Origin: Streptomyces sp. NBC_01296
GTDB taxonomy: Bacteria; Actinomycetota; Actinomycetes; Streptomycetales; Streptomycetaceae
Reading direction: 5' to 3'
NCBI RefSeq assembly: GCF_035984415.1
Contig: NZ_CP130720.1
Location: forward strand, 4,774,001-4,838,000
Length of the DNA: 64,000 nucleotides
Below, one piece after another: positions 26,674-35,496 of this stretch. Within the stretch, counting starts at the first letter, position 1, and every line of letters starts with the position of its first letter. The notes beneath the pieces are model-generated. The model did not search any database. It saw only the letters and a program-made list of their open reading frames with translations, and was not told the DNA's origin. A program made the translations under genes and the position numbers.

Positions 26674-27813
26674 TTAGGACAGCGACTTGATGACTTCGCG
26701 GACCTTGGCGTTGATCTCGGCCGGGATGGGCGCGTAGCCGTTCTCGGAGAGGACCTTCTGGCCCGCGTCCGAGGCGGTGTAGTTCAGGAAGGACTTGACC
26801 GTGGGGAGCGTCTCGGCCTTGTTGCCCTTGTCGCAGACGACCTCGTACGTCACCAGGACGATCGGGTAGGCACCCTCGGCCTTGGTGGTGTAGTCGAGCT
26901 TAAGCGCCAGGTCCGAGCCGGTCCCGGCGATCTTGGCGGCGGCGATGGCCTTGGAGGCGCTGTCGGAGGAGGCCTTGACCGGGGCGGCGGCGCCCGTGTT
27001 CACGTCGACCGTCTTGATGCCCTGGGCGCTGGCGTAGGAGAGCTCGAAGTAACCGATCGAGCCGTCCACCTGCTTGACCTGGGTGGCAACACCCGCGGAG
27101 CCGGAGGCGCCGAGGCCGCCCGGGGCCGGCCACTTCTTCGCGGCCTCGTACGTCCAGGCCTCGGGAGCGGCGGCCTTGAGGTACTTGCCGAGGTTCTCGG
27201 TGGTGCCCGAGTCCTCGGAGCGGTGGAAGTGCTGGATGGCGGTGGAGGGAAGCGTGACGCCGGGGTTCAGCTTCTTGATCGCCTCGTCGTCCCACTTCTT
27301 GATCTTGTCGTTGAAGATGTTGGCGATCGTGGCGGCGTCCAGGTTCAGCTTGTCCACGCCGGCGACGTTGAAGCCGAGGGCGATCGGGCCGCCGACCATG
27401 GGCAGGTTGATGCCCTGGCCACCGGTGCAGATCTTCTTCGACTCCTCGACGGCCTCGGGCTTCAGCGCGGAGTCCGAGCCGGCGAAACCGACGGTGCCCT
27501 GGTTGAAGGCGACGATGCCCTCACCGGAGGAGGAGGACTTGTAGTTGACCTCGACGCCGGAGCAGGCGGCCATGTAGTTCTTGACCCACAGGTCGATGGC
27601 GTTCTTCTGGGCGGAGGAGCCGGAGGCCAGGAGCTTGCCCTTGGCGTCGTCGCACTTGACGTCGCCCGCGGCGGCGGCCGACGGCTTGCCACTGGCGCCG
27701 CCATCCTTCGTCGTGTTGTCGTCCGAACCGCACGCCGTGAGGACCAGGGCGCCGGACACGACAAGCGCCCCGAGGGCGGAGGCACGAAGCATGTTCTTGC
27801 GCTGAAGCTTCAC
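26674..27813 (-). CDS. pstS: Phosphate-binding lipoprotein PstS
   Basis: A 379-aa substrate-binding lipoprotein of the Pst importer. The start is GTG 27813 (MKLQRKNMLRAS), giving a normal signal peptide with lipobox LTAC (Cys28). Phosphate-binding segments GSSAQ, SSSSGEG and HFHRSEDSGTTENL are present. The frame runs on to 27894 but that extension has no signal-peptide logic. A GGAAGG purine run sits 11 nt upstream. Expression should be under PhoP through the PHO box at 27951-27994. Confidence 0.95.
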   Translation of the reverse strand: MKLQRKNMLRASALGALVVSGALVLTACGSDDNTTKDGGASGKPSAAAAGDVKCDDAKGKLLASGSSAQKNAIDLWVKNYMAACSGVEVNYKSSSSGEGIVAFNQGTVGFAGSDSALKPEAVEESKKICTGGQGINLPMVGGPIALGFNVAGVDKLNLDAATIANIFNDKIKKWDDEAIKKLNPGVTLPSTAIQHFHRSEDSGTTENLGKYLKAAAPEAWTYEAAKKWPAPGGLGASGSAGVATQVKQVDGSIGYFELSYASAQGIKTVDVNTGAAAPVKASSDSASKAIAAAKIAGTGSDLALKLDYTTKAEGAYPIVLVTYEVVCDKGNKAETLPTVKSFLNYTASDAGQKVLSENGYAPIPAEINAKVREVIKSLS

Positions 27814-27940
27814 TTTTCGGGTGTTCCTTCCAGAAGCCGCCGGCCGCTTTCTGGTGTCGGGGCGGCGTGCGAAGAGGACTACGTCGGATTGCACGGCGTG
27901 TCATTCGATCTGGTGGCGACGCGCTCCGTGCACCACTGAA

Positions 27941-27994
27941 ATTAGGCAGATCAGGTGAAGCGGCCGACCGGGGCAAGTGAACGGACGGTGAACC
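27941..27994 (-). promoter_or_regulatory. PHO box and -10 region of pstS
   Basis: On the minus strand, GGTTCACCGTC (from 27994), CGTTCACTTGC (from 27983) and GCTTCACCTGA (from 27961) sit in a strict 11-bp register, with one degenerate unit between the last two. This matches the direct-repeat units GTTCACC of the Streptomyces PhoP operator. A -10-like CCTAAT (27946-27941) follows the last repeat by 4 bp, so PhoP would take the place of a -35 box. The remaining bases between pstS and the CHAD gene hold nothing else I can support. Confidence 0.85.
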
Positions 27995-28101
27995 ATGGCG
28001 GACGGCATGGTGTGGATGGCTGGGTTTGCTCCGGAGTGTCATCCGCCGTTGTCCCGTCGTTACCGTTATGTGACCGGCTCGAGGTGGCTGATTCCTTTCG
28101 G

Positions 28102-29058
28102 TCAGAGGGCGGGGGCCGCCGCGGGCTGCCACAGGTCCTGGAAGGTGAACCGGGCCGCCTCCACCTCGTGCCGCTGGTCCGCGTGCAGCACCCCCAGCGC
28201 GTACGCCGTCGCCGGCGCGATCCGCGGCGTGCGGGCCGCCGTCGCCGAGGCCGCCGCGGCCTCCGCGGCGTCGCGGTGGCGGTCCAGGGCGTCGCCTGCC
28301 GCAGCCAGGCGGGCCACGTCCTCGCCCAGGGCCTCCCGGGCGTAGCGGTGGACCCGCAGCAGCCGGCGCACCTCGTGCCAGGAGCCGTCCTGGTCGGGGT
28401 TGTACGGGTGGGCCTCGGCGGCGTGCGGCAGCGCCGAGACGGCCGTCGCCAGCCGGTTTCGGGCCACCTCCGCCAGCGGGACCAGGACCTCGTCCACCCG
28501 CCCCCGGGCCGCGACCGCGTCCAGCGGCACCTCGGAGGCCAGGACCGCCACCGCGTCCGCGACCGCGTGGAACCGGGACGAGCCCAGCGCCTGCAGGGTC
28601 GCCGAGTGGGCGCGGGTCCGGGCCAGCGTCAGCTGCCGCTCCAGCAGGGCGGCCGCCCGGGCCGAGCCCACCGTCAGCGCACCCGGGGCGCCGCGGGGCG
28701 CGGGCACCTCCGGCGAGCCCGACAGCCGGTGCAGGGCGTCCAGCAGCCGGGTCAGCCGGGCGGCGTACGCGTGCTCGTCCGCCAGGGTCGAGGACAGCCA
28801 CACCAGCTCGGTGCGCAGTCCGTCGGCCCAGGAGGACTCGGTCACCACCCGGAAGGTGGCCAGGGATCCGCTGATCCGGCGCGCAGCCCCCCGCAGGCTG
28901 CGCGCCGCATCGCTGCCCTCCGCGGCGTCGGCCCCGCTCTCCTCGTGCAGGCGGAGCCCGCGCAGGAAGGCGGTGGCCTGGGCCCGCAGGTACGTGCCGA
29001 GCACGTCACCCGCGGAGCCTTCTCCACGCGCTGTCAGGTCATGGTTTGGCAGAGCCAC
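28102..29058 (-). CDS. CHAD domain protein
   Basis: A 318-aa helical protein with conserved His/Arg-rich helices (FRVVTESSWADGLRTEL, HEVRRLLRVHRYAREAL) typical of CHAD domains, which bind polyphosphate. It starts at GTG 29058 and overlaps the end of the polyphosphate kinase gene by 20 bp, so the two are co-translated. Its role is probably in polyphosphate storage or granule organisation; catalytic activity is not expected. Confidence 0.88.
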   Translation of the reverse strand: MALPNHDLTARGEGSAGDVLGTYLRAQATAFLRGLRLHEESGADAAEGSDAARSLRGAARRISGSLATFRVVTESSWADGLRTELVWLSSTLADEHAYAARLTRLLDALHRLSGSPEVPAPRGAPGALTVGSARAAALLERQLTLARTRAHSATLQALGSSRFHAVADAVAVLASEVPLDAVAARGRVDEVLVPLAEVARNRLATAVSALPHAAEAHPYNPDQDGSWHEVRRLLRVHRYAREALGEDVARLAAAGDALDRHRDAAEAAAASATAARTPRIAPATAYALGVLHADQRHEVEAARFTFQDLWQPAAAPAL

Positions 29059-31312
29059 GCCGGCGCCTCCGGGCGTCTATGAGCATCTCCTGAACGTGCC
29101 GCAGCGGCTGGCCTTCGTGGTCCGTGCTGTGCCGGGTCCATTCGCCGTCCGGGCCCAGGTGCCAGGAGGAGGTGGCGTCGGACATCCCGGTCTCCAGCAT
29201 CCGGTCCAGTGCCGCGCGGTGGGCCGGGTCGGCGACCCTGACCAGTGCCTCGATGCGGCGGTCGAGGTTGCGGTGCATCATGTCGGCGCTGCCGATCCAC
29301 ACCTCGGGCTCGCCGCCGTTGCCGAAGGCGAAGACCCGGGAGTGTTCCAGGAAGCGGCCGAGGATCGAGCGGACCCGGATGTTCTCCGAGAGCCCGGGGA
29401 CCCCGGGACGCACGGCGCAGATGCCGCGGACCCAGATGGCGACGGGCACTCCCGCCTGGGAGGCCCGGTAGAGCGAGTCGATCAGGGCCTCGTCGACGAT
29501 CGAGTTCATCTTGAGGCGCACGTACGCGGGGCGGCCGGCCCGGTGGTGGGCGGCCTCCTTGTCGATCCGCGTGATCAGTCCGTCGCGCAGCGAGCGCGGC
29601 GCGACGATCAGCCGGCGGTAGGTCTCGCGGCGCGAGTACCCGGACAGCCGGTTGAAGAGGTCGGAGAGGTCCGCGCCGACCTGGGGGTCGGCGGTGAGCA
29701 GGCCGAGGTCCTCGTACAGGCGGGCGGTCTTGGGGTGGTAGTTGCCGGTGCCGACGTGGGAGTAGCGGCGCAGCGTGTCGCCCTCCTGGCGGACGACGAG
29801 CGACAGCTTGCAGTGGGTCTTCAGGCCCACCAGGCCGTAGACGACGTGGCAGCCGGACTCCTCCAGCTTGCGGGCCCACTTGATGTTGGCCTGTTCGTCG
29901 AAGCGGGCCTTGATCTCGACGAGTACGAGGACCTGCTTGCCGGATTCGGCGGCGTCGATCAGGGCGTCCACGATCGGGGAGTCGCCGGAGGTCCGGTACA
30001 GCGTCTGCTTGATCGCGAGGACGTCCGGGTCGGCGGCGGCCTGCTCCAGGAAGGCCTGCACCGAGGTGGAGAAGGAGTCGTACGGGTGGTGCAGCAGCAC
30101 GTCCCGCTCGCGCAGCGCGGCGAAGATGTCGGGCGCGGACGCGGACTCGACCTCGGCGAGGTCGCGGTGGGTGCCGGCGACGAACTTGGGGTACTTCAGC
30201 TCGGGCCGGTCCAGCGAGGCGATGCCGAAGAGGCCGGTCAGGTCCAGCGGGCCGGGCAGCGGGTAGACCTCGGCGGCGGAGACGTTCAGCTCCTGCACGA
30301 GGAGGTCCAGGATGCCGGGGTCGATGGACTCCTCGACCTCCAGGCGCACCGGCGGGCCGAAGCGGCGCCGCATGAGCTCCTTCTCCAGGGCCTGGAGCAG
30401 GTTCTCGGCGTCGTCCTCCTCGACCTCGAGGTCCTCGTTGCGGGTCACCCGGAACATGTGGTGCGCGAGCACCTCCATGCCGGGGAAGAGCTCCTCCAGG
30501 TGCGCGGCGATGACGTCCTCGAGGGGGACGTAGCGCTGCGGGGAGGCCTCCAGGAAGCGGGAGAGCAGCGGCGGGACCTTGACGCGGGCGAAGTGGCGGT
30601 GGCCGGTGACCGGGTTGCGTACGACGACGGCCAGGTTCAGCGAGAGCCCGGAGATGTACGGGAACGGGTGCGCGGGGTCCACGGCCAGCGGGGTGAGCAC
30701 CGGGAAGATTTGGTTCCGGAACAGCGTGAAGAGGCGGGCCTGCTCCTTCTCGGTGAGGTCCGGCCAGCGGATGAGGTGGATGCCCTCCTCGGCGAGCTGC
30801 GGGGAGATGTCCTGCTGGAAGCAGGCGGCGTGCCGGGCCATGAGCTCGCGCGAGCGCGTCCAGATCAGGTCGAGCACCTCGCGGGGCTGCAGTCCGGAGG
30901 CCGACCGGGTGGCGACGCCGGTCGCGATGCGGCGCTTGAGGCCGGCGACGCGGACCATGAAGAACTCGTCGAGGTTGCTCGCGAAGATCGCCAGGAAGTT
31001 GGCGCGCTCCAGCAGCGGGGTCGCCGGATCCTCGGCCAGCTCCAGCACCCGCTCGTTGAAGGCCAGCCAGCTGCGCTCGCGGTCGAGGAACCGCCCCGGG
31101 GGGAGCTCGCCGCCCTCTTTGTCGTCGTAGGCGTCCAGGTCGGCGTCGAGATCGGGTGCGAGCCCGGGCCCCTGGCCGGAAAGCGGGCGGTGCGCGGCTA
31201 TGGAGCCGATCCGCGCAGGCTTGGCCGCCGGGCCGGGAGAGGCGGCGGGGGAGGTGTGAGACGGGTGCTGGGCGGGGACCTCGGTGGGGCCTGCGCTGGG
31301 CTGGTGGCTCAT
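29039..31312 (-). CDS. ppk: Polyphosphate kinase 1
   Basis: A 757-aa enzyme that reversibly transfers the gamma phosphate of ATP to polyphosphate. N-terminal FLDRERSWLAFNERVLELA, the LDEFFMVRVAG helix and the catalytic His region RRYSHVGTGNYHPKTA are diagnostic. The first ~70 residues are Pro/Ala-rich and unlike the family. The ATG at 31312 (MSHQPSAG) is chosen; an in-frame start at 31387 would add 25 residues. Upstream, on the minus strand, a single PHO-like unit ATTCACCGGAC is seen near 31411-31425, which is not enough to call a site. Confidence 0.95.
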   Translation of the reverse strand: MSHQPSAGPTEVPAQHPSHTSPAASPGPAAKPARIGSIAAHRPLSGQGPGLAPDLDADLDAYDDKEGGELPPGRFLDRERSWLAFNERVLELAEDPATPLLERANFLAIFASNLDEFFMVRVAGLKRRIATGVATRSASGLQPREVLDLIWTRSRELMARHAACFQQDISPQLAEEGIHLIRWPDLTEKEQARLFTLFRNQIFPVLTPLAVDPAHPFPYISGLSLNLAVVVRNPVTGHRHFARVKVPPLLSRFLEASPQRYVPLEDVIAAHLEELFPGMEVLAHHMFRVTRNEDLEVEEDDAENLLQALEKELMRRRFGPPVRLEVEESIDPGILDLLVQELNVSAAEVYPLPGPLDLTGLFGIASLDRPELKYPKFVAGTHRDLAEVESASAPDIFAALRERDVLLHHPYDSFSTSVQAFLEQAAADPDVLAIKQTLYRTSGDSPIVDALIDAAESGKQVLVLVEIKARFDEQANIKWARKLEESGCHVVYGLVGLKTHCKLSLVVRQEGDTLRRYSHVGTGNYHPKTARLYEDLGLLTADPQVGADLSDLFNRLSGYSRRETYRRLIVAPRSLRDGLITRIDKEAAHHRAGRPAYVRLKMNSIVDEALIDSLYRASQAGVPVAIWVRGICAVRPGVPGLSENIRVRSILGRFLEHSRVFAFGNGGEPEVWIGSADMMHRNLDRRIEALVRVADPAHRAALDRMLETGMSDATSSWHLGPDGEWTRHSTDHEGQPLRHVQEMLIDARRRRRGSAKP

Positions 31313-31487
31313 GACTCCATTGTTCCGCGCAAGCGGCAGGACAGGCGCGTCGGAAGTGGTCGCCGTCAGTCGGAGTCGGGGCTGCATGCGGGGAGAGTCG
31401 CAAGCGCGTCTTAAGGTCCGGTGAATGGCGCATGGCTTCCAGGCTCCGGGTGGTGCACGAGTACGTCTTTTCCGCGCCCGGAATACA

Positions 31488-31527
31488 CCCGTACGGGCCC
31501 CGCGCGCTCCCGGCGCTCCCGTACGGG
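31488..31527. terminator. Possible terminator-like inverted repeat between mshD and ppk
   Basis: The self-complementary decamer CCCGTACGGG occurs at 31488-31497 and again at 31518-31527. The two copies can pair as one long stem with a 20-nt loop. It lies 20 bp past the mshD stop on the minus strand. Confidence 0.45.
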
Positions 31528-31547
31528 CTTCCCCCCGGGGCTGTGGA

Positions 31548-32480
31548 TCAGCTCTCGGTGCGGTACATCAGGTCGACCTCGTGGGTGCTGAAGCCGAGGC
31601 CCTCGTAGACGGCGAGGGCCGCCGGATTGTCGGCGTCCACGTACAGCATCGCGGTGGGCAGGCCCGCCCCGGCGAGGTGGTGCAGGCCGATCGCGGTGAG
31701 GGCCTTGCCGAGGCCGCCGCCCTGGGCGCCGGGGCGGACGCCGAGCACGTAGACCTCCCCGAGCCGCTCCTCGGCGTGGACCTTCGTCCAGTGGAAGCCG
31801 ACGAGCTCCCCGTCCCGCTCGGCGAGGAAGAAGCCCTTGGGGTCGAACCACGGCTGCGCGATGCGGTCGTTCAGGTCCCGCTGGGTCAGCGCGCCCTGTT
31901 CGGGGTGGTGGGCGAAGGCCGCCGCGTTGACCGCGAGCCAGGACGCGTCGTCCTCGCCGGGCACGAAGGTGCGTACGGTCACCCCGGCCGGCAGCACCAC
32001 CTCGGGCAGCGGGGGGCCCTCCGGGCCGAGCGGGCGGCGCAGCTGGCGCAGCTCGCGGAACAGGGTCAGGCCGAGGACCTGTGCGAGGTGGCGGGCGGCC
32101 GACTTGCCGCCGTGCGCCCACACCCGGATCCGCTTGCCGGAGGCGGCCAGCAGGGCCGAGCCCAGGGCCCGCCCGTGCCCGCGCCCGCGCAGCGCGGGGT
32201 GGACGACGAGCTCGGCGGCGGGGGCCTCCACCGGGTCGGTGTCCTCCAGTTGCCCGTATCCGGCGAGCCGGCCCTTCTCGGTGAGCAGGAAGTGCCGGAT
32301 CCCCTCGCGGCGCCCGCCGCGCAGCTGGAGGCGGCCCTGCTCGGACACGGCGGTGGTGCCGTCCGTGCGCGCTGCGTCCTCGATGAGGTCGAGCACGGCC
32401 GCGGCCTGTTCCTCCGTCAGCTCGTCGAGGGTCTCAATCTGGCGTCCCGGCTCGAGGGCCGCTGCTGCGTCGTCAGTCAT
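31548..32480 (-). CDS. mshD: Mycothiol synthase MshD
   Basis: A 310-aa double-GNAT acetyltransferase that acetylates Cys-GlcN-Ins in the last step of mycothiol synthesis. The acetyl-CoA loop of the second domain is LGVRPGAQGGGLGKALT, followed by LYVDADNPAALAVYEGLGF, the MshD hallmark; the first domain has VVHPALRGRGHGRALG. The ATG at 32480 (MTDDAAAAL) is chosen because it starts the conserved protein; upstream codons to 32606 lack a ribosome site. Confidence 0.94.
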   Translation of the reverse strand: MTDDAAAALEPGRQIETLDELTEEQAAAVLDLIEDAARTDGTTAVSEQGRLQLRGGRREGIRHFLLTEKGRLAGYGQLEDTDPVEAPAAELVVHPALRGRGHGRALGSALLAASGKRIRVWAHGGKSAARHLAQVLGLTLFRELRQLRRPLGPEGPPLPEVVLPAGVTVRTFVPGEDDASWLAVNAAAFAHHPEQGALTQRDLNDRIAQPWFDPKGFFLAERDGELVGFHWTKVHAEERLGEVYVLGVRPGAQGGGLGKALTAIGLHHLAGAGLPTAMLYVDADNPAALAVYEGLGFSTHEVDLMYRTES

Positions 32481-32655
32481 ACGTCGAGCGTACGACCGTG
32501 GAAGGCGCCTGCGGTGGTGTGCGTGCAGCGGGCCGACGGTGAGCCGTCTTCTGCGTGTAACCAGTCCGACACCCGTACCCCCTGTCGTGCTACGCGCGTT
32601 GACCATAGGCTGCCGCCGACCTCCCGAGTTTTACCGCTGTCCAAAAGGGGACTAA

Positions 32656-34470
32656 ATGTCAGCGACGCCACAACGGCACCGCCGAACCCGCCGGTTGACC
32701 TTCGCCGCCATCGCCGTCACGGCCGGTGCCGGGGCGATGGTCGCGGCCGCACTGCCGGCCGGTGCCGCGAGTGGTGGCGGTGCCGGCAAGAGCCGCACCG
32801 TCGATGTGCAGATGCTGTCGTTCAACGACTTCCACGGCACGCTGGAGCCCCCGCAGGGCTCCTCCGGCACCGTGATCGAGCGTCAGGCCGACGGCACCAC
32901 CAAGGCGATACCCGCCGGTGGTGTCGAGTACCTGGCGACCGGCCTGCGCGAGGCCCGCAAGGGCCACGAGTACTCCGTCACGGCCGCGGCCGGCGACATG
33001 ATCGGCGGCAGCCCGATGCTGTCCGGTCTCTTCCACGACGAGCCCACCGTCGAGGCGCTGAACAAGCTGAAGCTGGACGTCAGCAGTGTCGGCAACCACG
33101 AGTTCGACGAGGGCAAGACCGAGCTGCGCCGCATGGCGTACGGCGGCTGCCACCCGGTCGAGGGCTGCTTCGAGTTCGGCAAGGAGTTCACGGGCGCCGA
33201 GTACAAGTACCTCGCGGCGAACGTCACGGACGAGAAGACCAAGCGTCCGCTGCTGAACCCCACCTTCATCTGGCAGAAGGGGGACGTGAAGATCGGCTTC
33301 ATCGGCGTCACCCTGGAGGGCACGCCGGACGTCGTGACCGCCGACGGGGTCAAGGGCCTCAAGTTCGGCGACGAGGTCGAGACGATCAACAAGTACGCCG
33401 CCGAGCTGAACAAGCAGGGCGTCAAGTCGATCGTCGCGCTCATCCACGAGGGCGGCCTGCCCGCGAACGGCGCCTACAACTACGACTGCGACTCCCCGGG
33501 CGCCGGCGCCGGCATCTCGGGCGCGATCGTGGACATCGCCAAGAACGTGGACCCGAAGGTCGACGCGCTGGTGACGGGCCACACGCACCAGGCGTACGCC
33601 TGCAACATCCCGGACCCGGCGGGCAACCCGCGCATGGTGACCTCGGCCGCCTCCTACGGCCGCCTGTTCACGGACACCACGCTGACGTACGACCGCCAGA
33701 CCAAGGACATCGTCCGCACGGCGGCGCTCGCGCCGAAGCCGGTCAACAAGGTCGTCAGCCGGGACCAGCCCAAGGCCCCGGACATGACCGAGCTGATCAC
33801 CCGCTGGAACGCGCTGGCCGCCCCGGTCGCCAGCCGTCCGATGGGCTACATCTCGGCGGACATCGCGGGCCGCGGCTCCGAGGCGCCCGAGAAGCCGCTC
33901 GGCGACCTGATCGCCGACGCGCAGCTGGAGGCCACGGCCCCGGCGGCCAAGGGCGGTGCGCAGCTGGCCATCATGAACCCGGGCGGCATCCGTGCCGACC
34001 TGGCCTACAAGGCCGCGGGCGCCGAGGGCGACGGCGTCGTGACGTACGGCGAGTCCTACACGGTCCAGCCGTTCAACAACCTGATGAACATCGTCGACCT
34101 GACGGGCGCGCAGCTGATCACCGCGCTCCAGCAGCAGGTCAGCGGTACGGTCAACGGCCCGAACCCGAAGATCCTCCAGGTCTCGAAGGGCTTCACCTAC
34201 ACCCTGGACATGACGAAGACGGGCGCGGACCGCATCGTCGTGGACTCGGTGAAGCTGAACGGCGCGGCGATCGACCCCGCCAAGACCTACCGGGTCGCGA
34301 TGAACGAGTTCCTCGCGGGCGGCGGTGACGGCTTCACCGTCCTGAAGGAGCACAAGAACAAGCTGGTCGGCGTGCCTGACCTGGAGGCGTTCAACGCCTA
34401 CCTGGGGAAGTCGACCGCGGCCGCTCCGATCGCCCCGCCGGCGGCGGACCGCATCACGGTCGTCAAGTAA
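32656..34470 (+). CDS. Secreted bifunctional metallophosphatase / 5'-nucleotidase
   Basis: A 604-aa exported enzyme that removes phosphate from extracellular nucleotides. Signal peptide about 1-38 (RRTRRLTFAAIAV...AGAA). Metal-binding motifs are FNDFHG (D58, H60), AGDMIGG, GNHEFD and GHTHQAYAC; the C-terminal substrate domain contains MNPGGIRADL and the GGGDGFTVLK end. The ATG is preceded by AAGGGG. It fits the phosphate-scavenging theme of the block, but no clear PHO box is visible upstream. Confidence 0.94.
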   Translation: MSATPQRHRRTRRLTFAAIAVTAGAGAMVAAALPAGAASGGGAGKSRTVDVQMLSFNDFHGTLEPPQGSSGTVIERQADGTTKAIPAGGVEYLATGLREARKGHEYSVTAAAGDMIGGSPMLSGLFHDEPTVEALNKLKLDVSSVGNHEFDEGKTELRRMAYGGCHPVEGCFEFGKEFTGAEYKYLAANVTDEKTKRPLLNPTFIWQKGDVKIGFIGVTLEGTPDVVTADGVKGLKFGDEVETINKYAAELNKQGVKSIVALIHEGGLPANGAYNYDCDSPGAGAGISGAIVDIAKNVDPKVDALVTGHTHQAYACNIPDPAGNPRMVTSAASYGRLFTDTTLTYDRQTKDIVRTAALAPKPVNKVVSRDQPKAPDMTELITRWNALAAPVASRPMGYISADIAGRGSEAPEKPLGDLIADAQLEATAPAAKGGAQLAIMNPGGIRADLAYKAAGAEGDGVVTYGESYTVQPFNNLMNIVDLTGAQLITALQQQVSGTVNGPNPKILQVSKGFTYTLDMTKTGADRIVVDSVKLNGAAIDPAKTYRVAMNEFLAGGGDGFTVLKEHKNKLVGVPDLEAFNAYLGKSTAAAPIAPPAADRITVVK

Positions 34471-34506
34471 CACCTGCGACGGTCTGAACATCACACCAGC
34501 CGCACC

Positions 34507-34577
34507 CGAAGGGGCGGCGGGCCCTGCGGCCCGCCGCCCCTTCGGCGTTCGCCCCGCACCCCCGTGGCGGGGCGAAC
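34507..34577. terminator. Tandem bidirectional terminators
   Basis: Hairpin one: 17-bp perfect stem CGAAGGGGCGGCGGGCC (34507-34523) and its complement at 34528-34544. Hairpin two: 11-bp stem GTTCGCCCCGC (34547-34557) and complement at 34567-34577. They separate the convergent 5'-nucleotidase and hydrolase genes. Confidence 0.85.
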
Positions 34578-34584
34578 GCGGCCG

Positions 34585-35370
34585 TCAGAGCGTCGCGAGG
34601 AACTTCGCCACGGCCCCGTGGAAGCCCGCGGGGTCCGTGAACGGCACGAAGTGGTCCCCCTCCAGGGGCGCGTACGAGGTCCCGGGCCGCCGGGCGACCA
34701 TCGCGTCGGCGGTGTCCTGGCGGAGCGACTGGCTGCCGGTGCCGTGGATCAGCACGGCCGGGCAGGTGCTCGCGAGCCAGGCGTCCCAGTGGTCGCCGCG
34801 GCAGCCTTCGATGGAGTCGAGCATGTCCTGCGGGTGGAACGGCAGCCGCCAGCCCGCGCCGGCGGGGAGCGGGCGCAGCACCCGATCGACGAACCGGGAG
34901 CCCACCGGCCCGGCCGCGGCGAGGAGCTCCTCGCGGGTGGCAGCGGTGTACCGCATGTCCCGGAGGAAGTCGAAGACCGCCCCTTCCGGGACGGGGTGGA
35001 CCTCGACGGTGGTGTCCACGGCGACGAGCGCCGAGATCCGGTGGGGGTGGGCGGCGGCCAGGTGGACGGCGTTGAGCCCGCCGAGGGAGTAGCCGAGCAG
35101 GGCGACGGGGGCGTCGAGGCCGAGGTGGTCGAGGAGCGCGACGGCGTCGGAGACGTATCCGGCGCGGCCGTAGTCGCAGGCCCGGTCGGAGTCGCCGTGG
35201 CCGCGCTGGTCGGGGGCGATGACCCGCCACGCGTCGTCCAGGGTGTCGGCGAGGCCGGCGAAGGCGAGGCCTTCGGACAGGCCTCCGTGCAGGGCGAGCA
35301 GCGGGCGGCCCGGGCCGCCGAAGTCCCGGTACGACAACGTGCGGCCGTCGATCGTCAGCGTGTGGCGCAT
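34585..35370 (-). CDS. Alpha/beta hydrolase
   Basis: A 261-aa soluble hydrolase. Oxyanion segment LLALHGGLSEG, nucleophile elbow GYSLGG (Ser95), GTGSQ near the acid region and the C-terminal His in GDHFVPF complete the fold; the APDQRGHGDSD motif is typical. The ATG at 35370 (MRHTLTIDGRTLSYRDFG) has GGGAGAG upstream. It is divergent from a TetR gene whose operator lies between them and is probably controlled by it. The substrate is unknown. Confidence 0.9.
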   Translation of the reverse strand: MRHTLTIDGRTLSYRDFGGPGRPLLALHGGLSEGLAFAGLADTLDDAWRVIAPDQRGHGDSDRACDYGRAGYVSDAVALLDHLGLDAPVALLGYSLGGLNAVHLAAAHPHRISALVAVDTTVEVHPVPEGAVFDFLRDMRYTAATREELLAAAGPVGSRFVDRVLRPLPAGAGWRLPFHPQDMLDSIEGCRGDHWDAWLASTCPAVLIHGTGSQSLRQDTADAMVARRPGTSYAPLEGDHFVPFTDPAGFHGAVAKFLATL

Positions 35371-35442
35371 GGTTCCGCTCTCCCCTGTGTGTCCTGCGGT
35401 GACGGTGGCGCATCCGAGCCTGCCAGGATTTGGGCAGGTGCG

Positions 35443-35490
35443 CAATACGTTTGTATTGGGCGCTTGCGCAATATCGTGCGCGGCTACGAT
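35443..35490 (+). promoter_or_regulatory. TetR-type operator and leaderless promoter
   Basis: A perfect inverted repeat, CAATAC-GTTT-GTATTG (35443-35458), lies just before a possible -35 TTGCGC (35464-35469) and a -10 TACGAT (35485-35490). The TetR gene starts 7 bp after the -10, so its mRNA should be leaderless. The palindrome is also placed to block the divergent hydrolase promoter. Confidence 0.72.
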
Positions 35491-35496
35491 CCCGGC

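Noticed and set aside
28400..31414. A 1004-codon open frame antisense to CHAD and ppk
   Set aside because: High G+C frames opposite real genes stay open by chance; ppk and CHAD on the minus strand have clear family motifs.
31400..31430. A PHO box upstream of ppk
   Set aside because: Only one GTTCACC-like unit is seen, without a second in 11-bp register.
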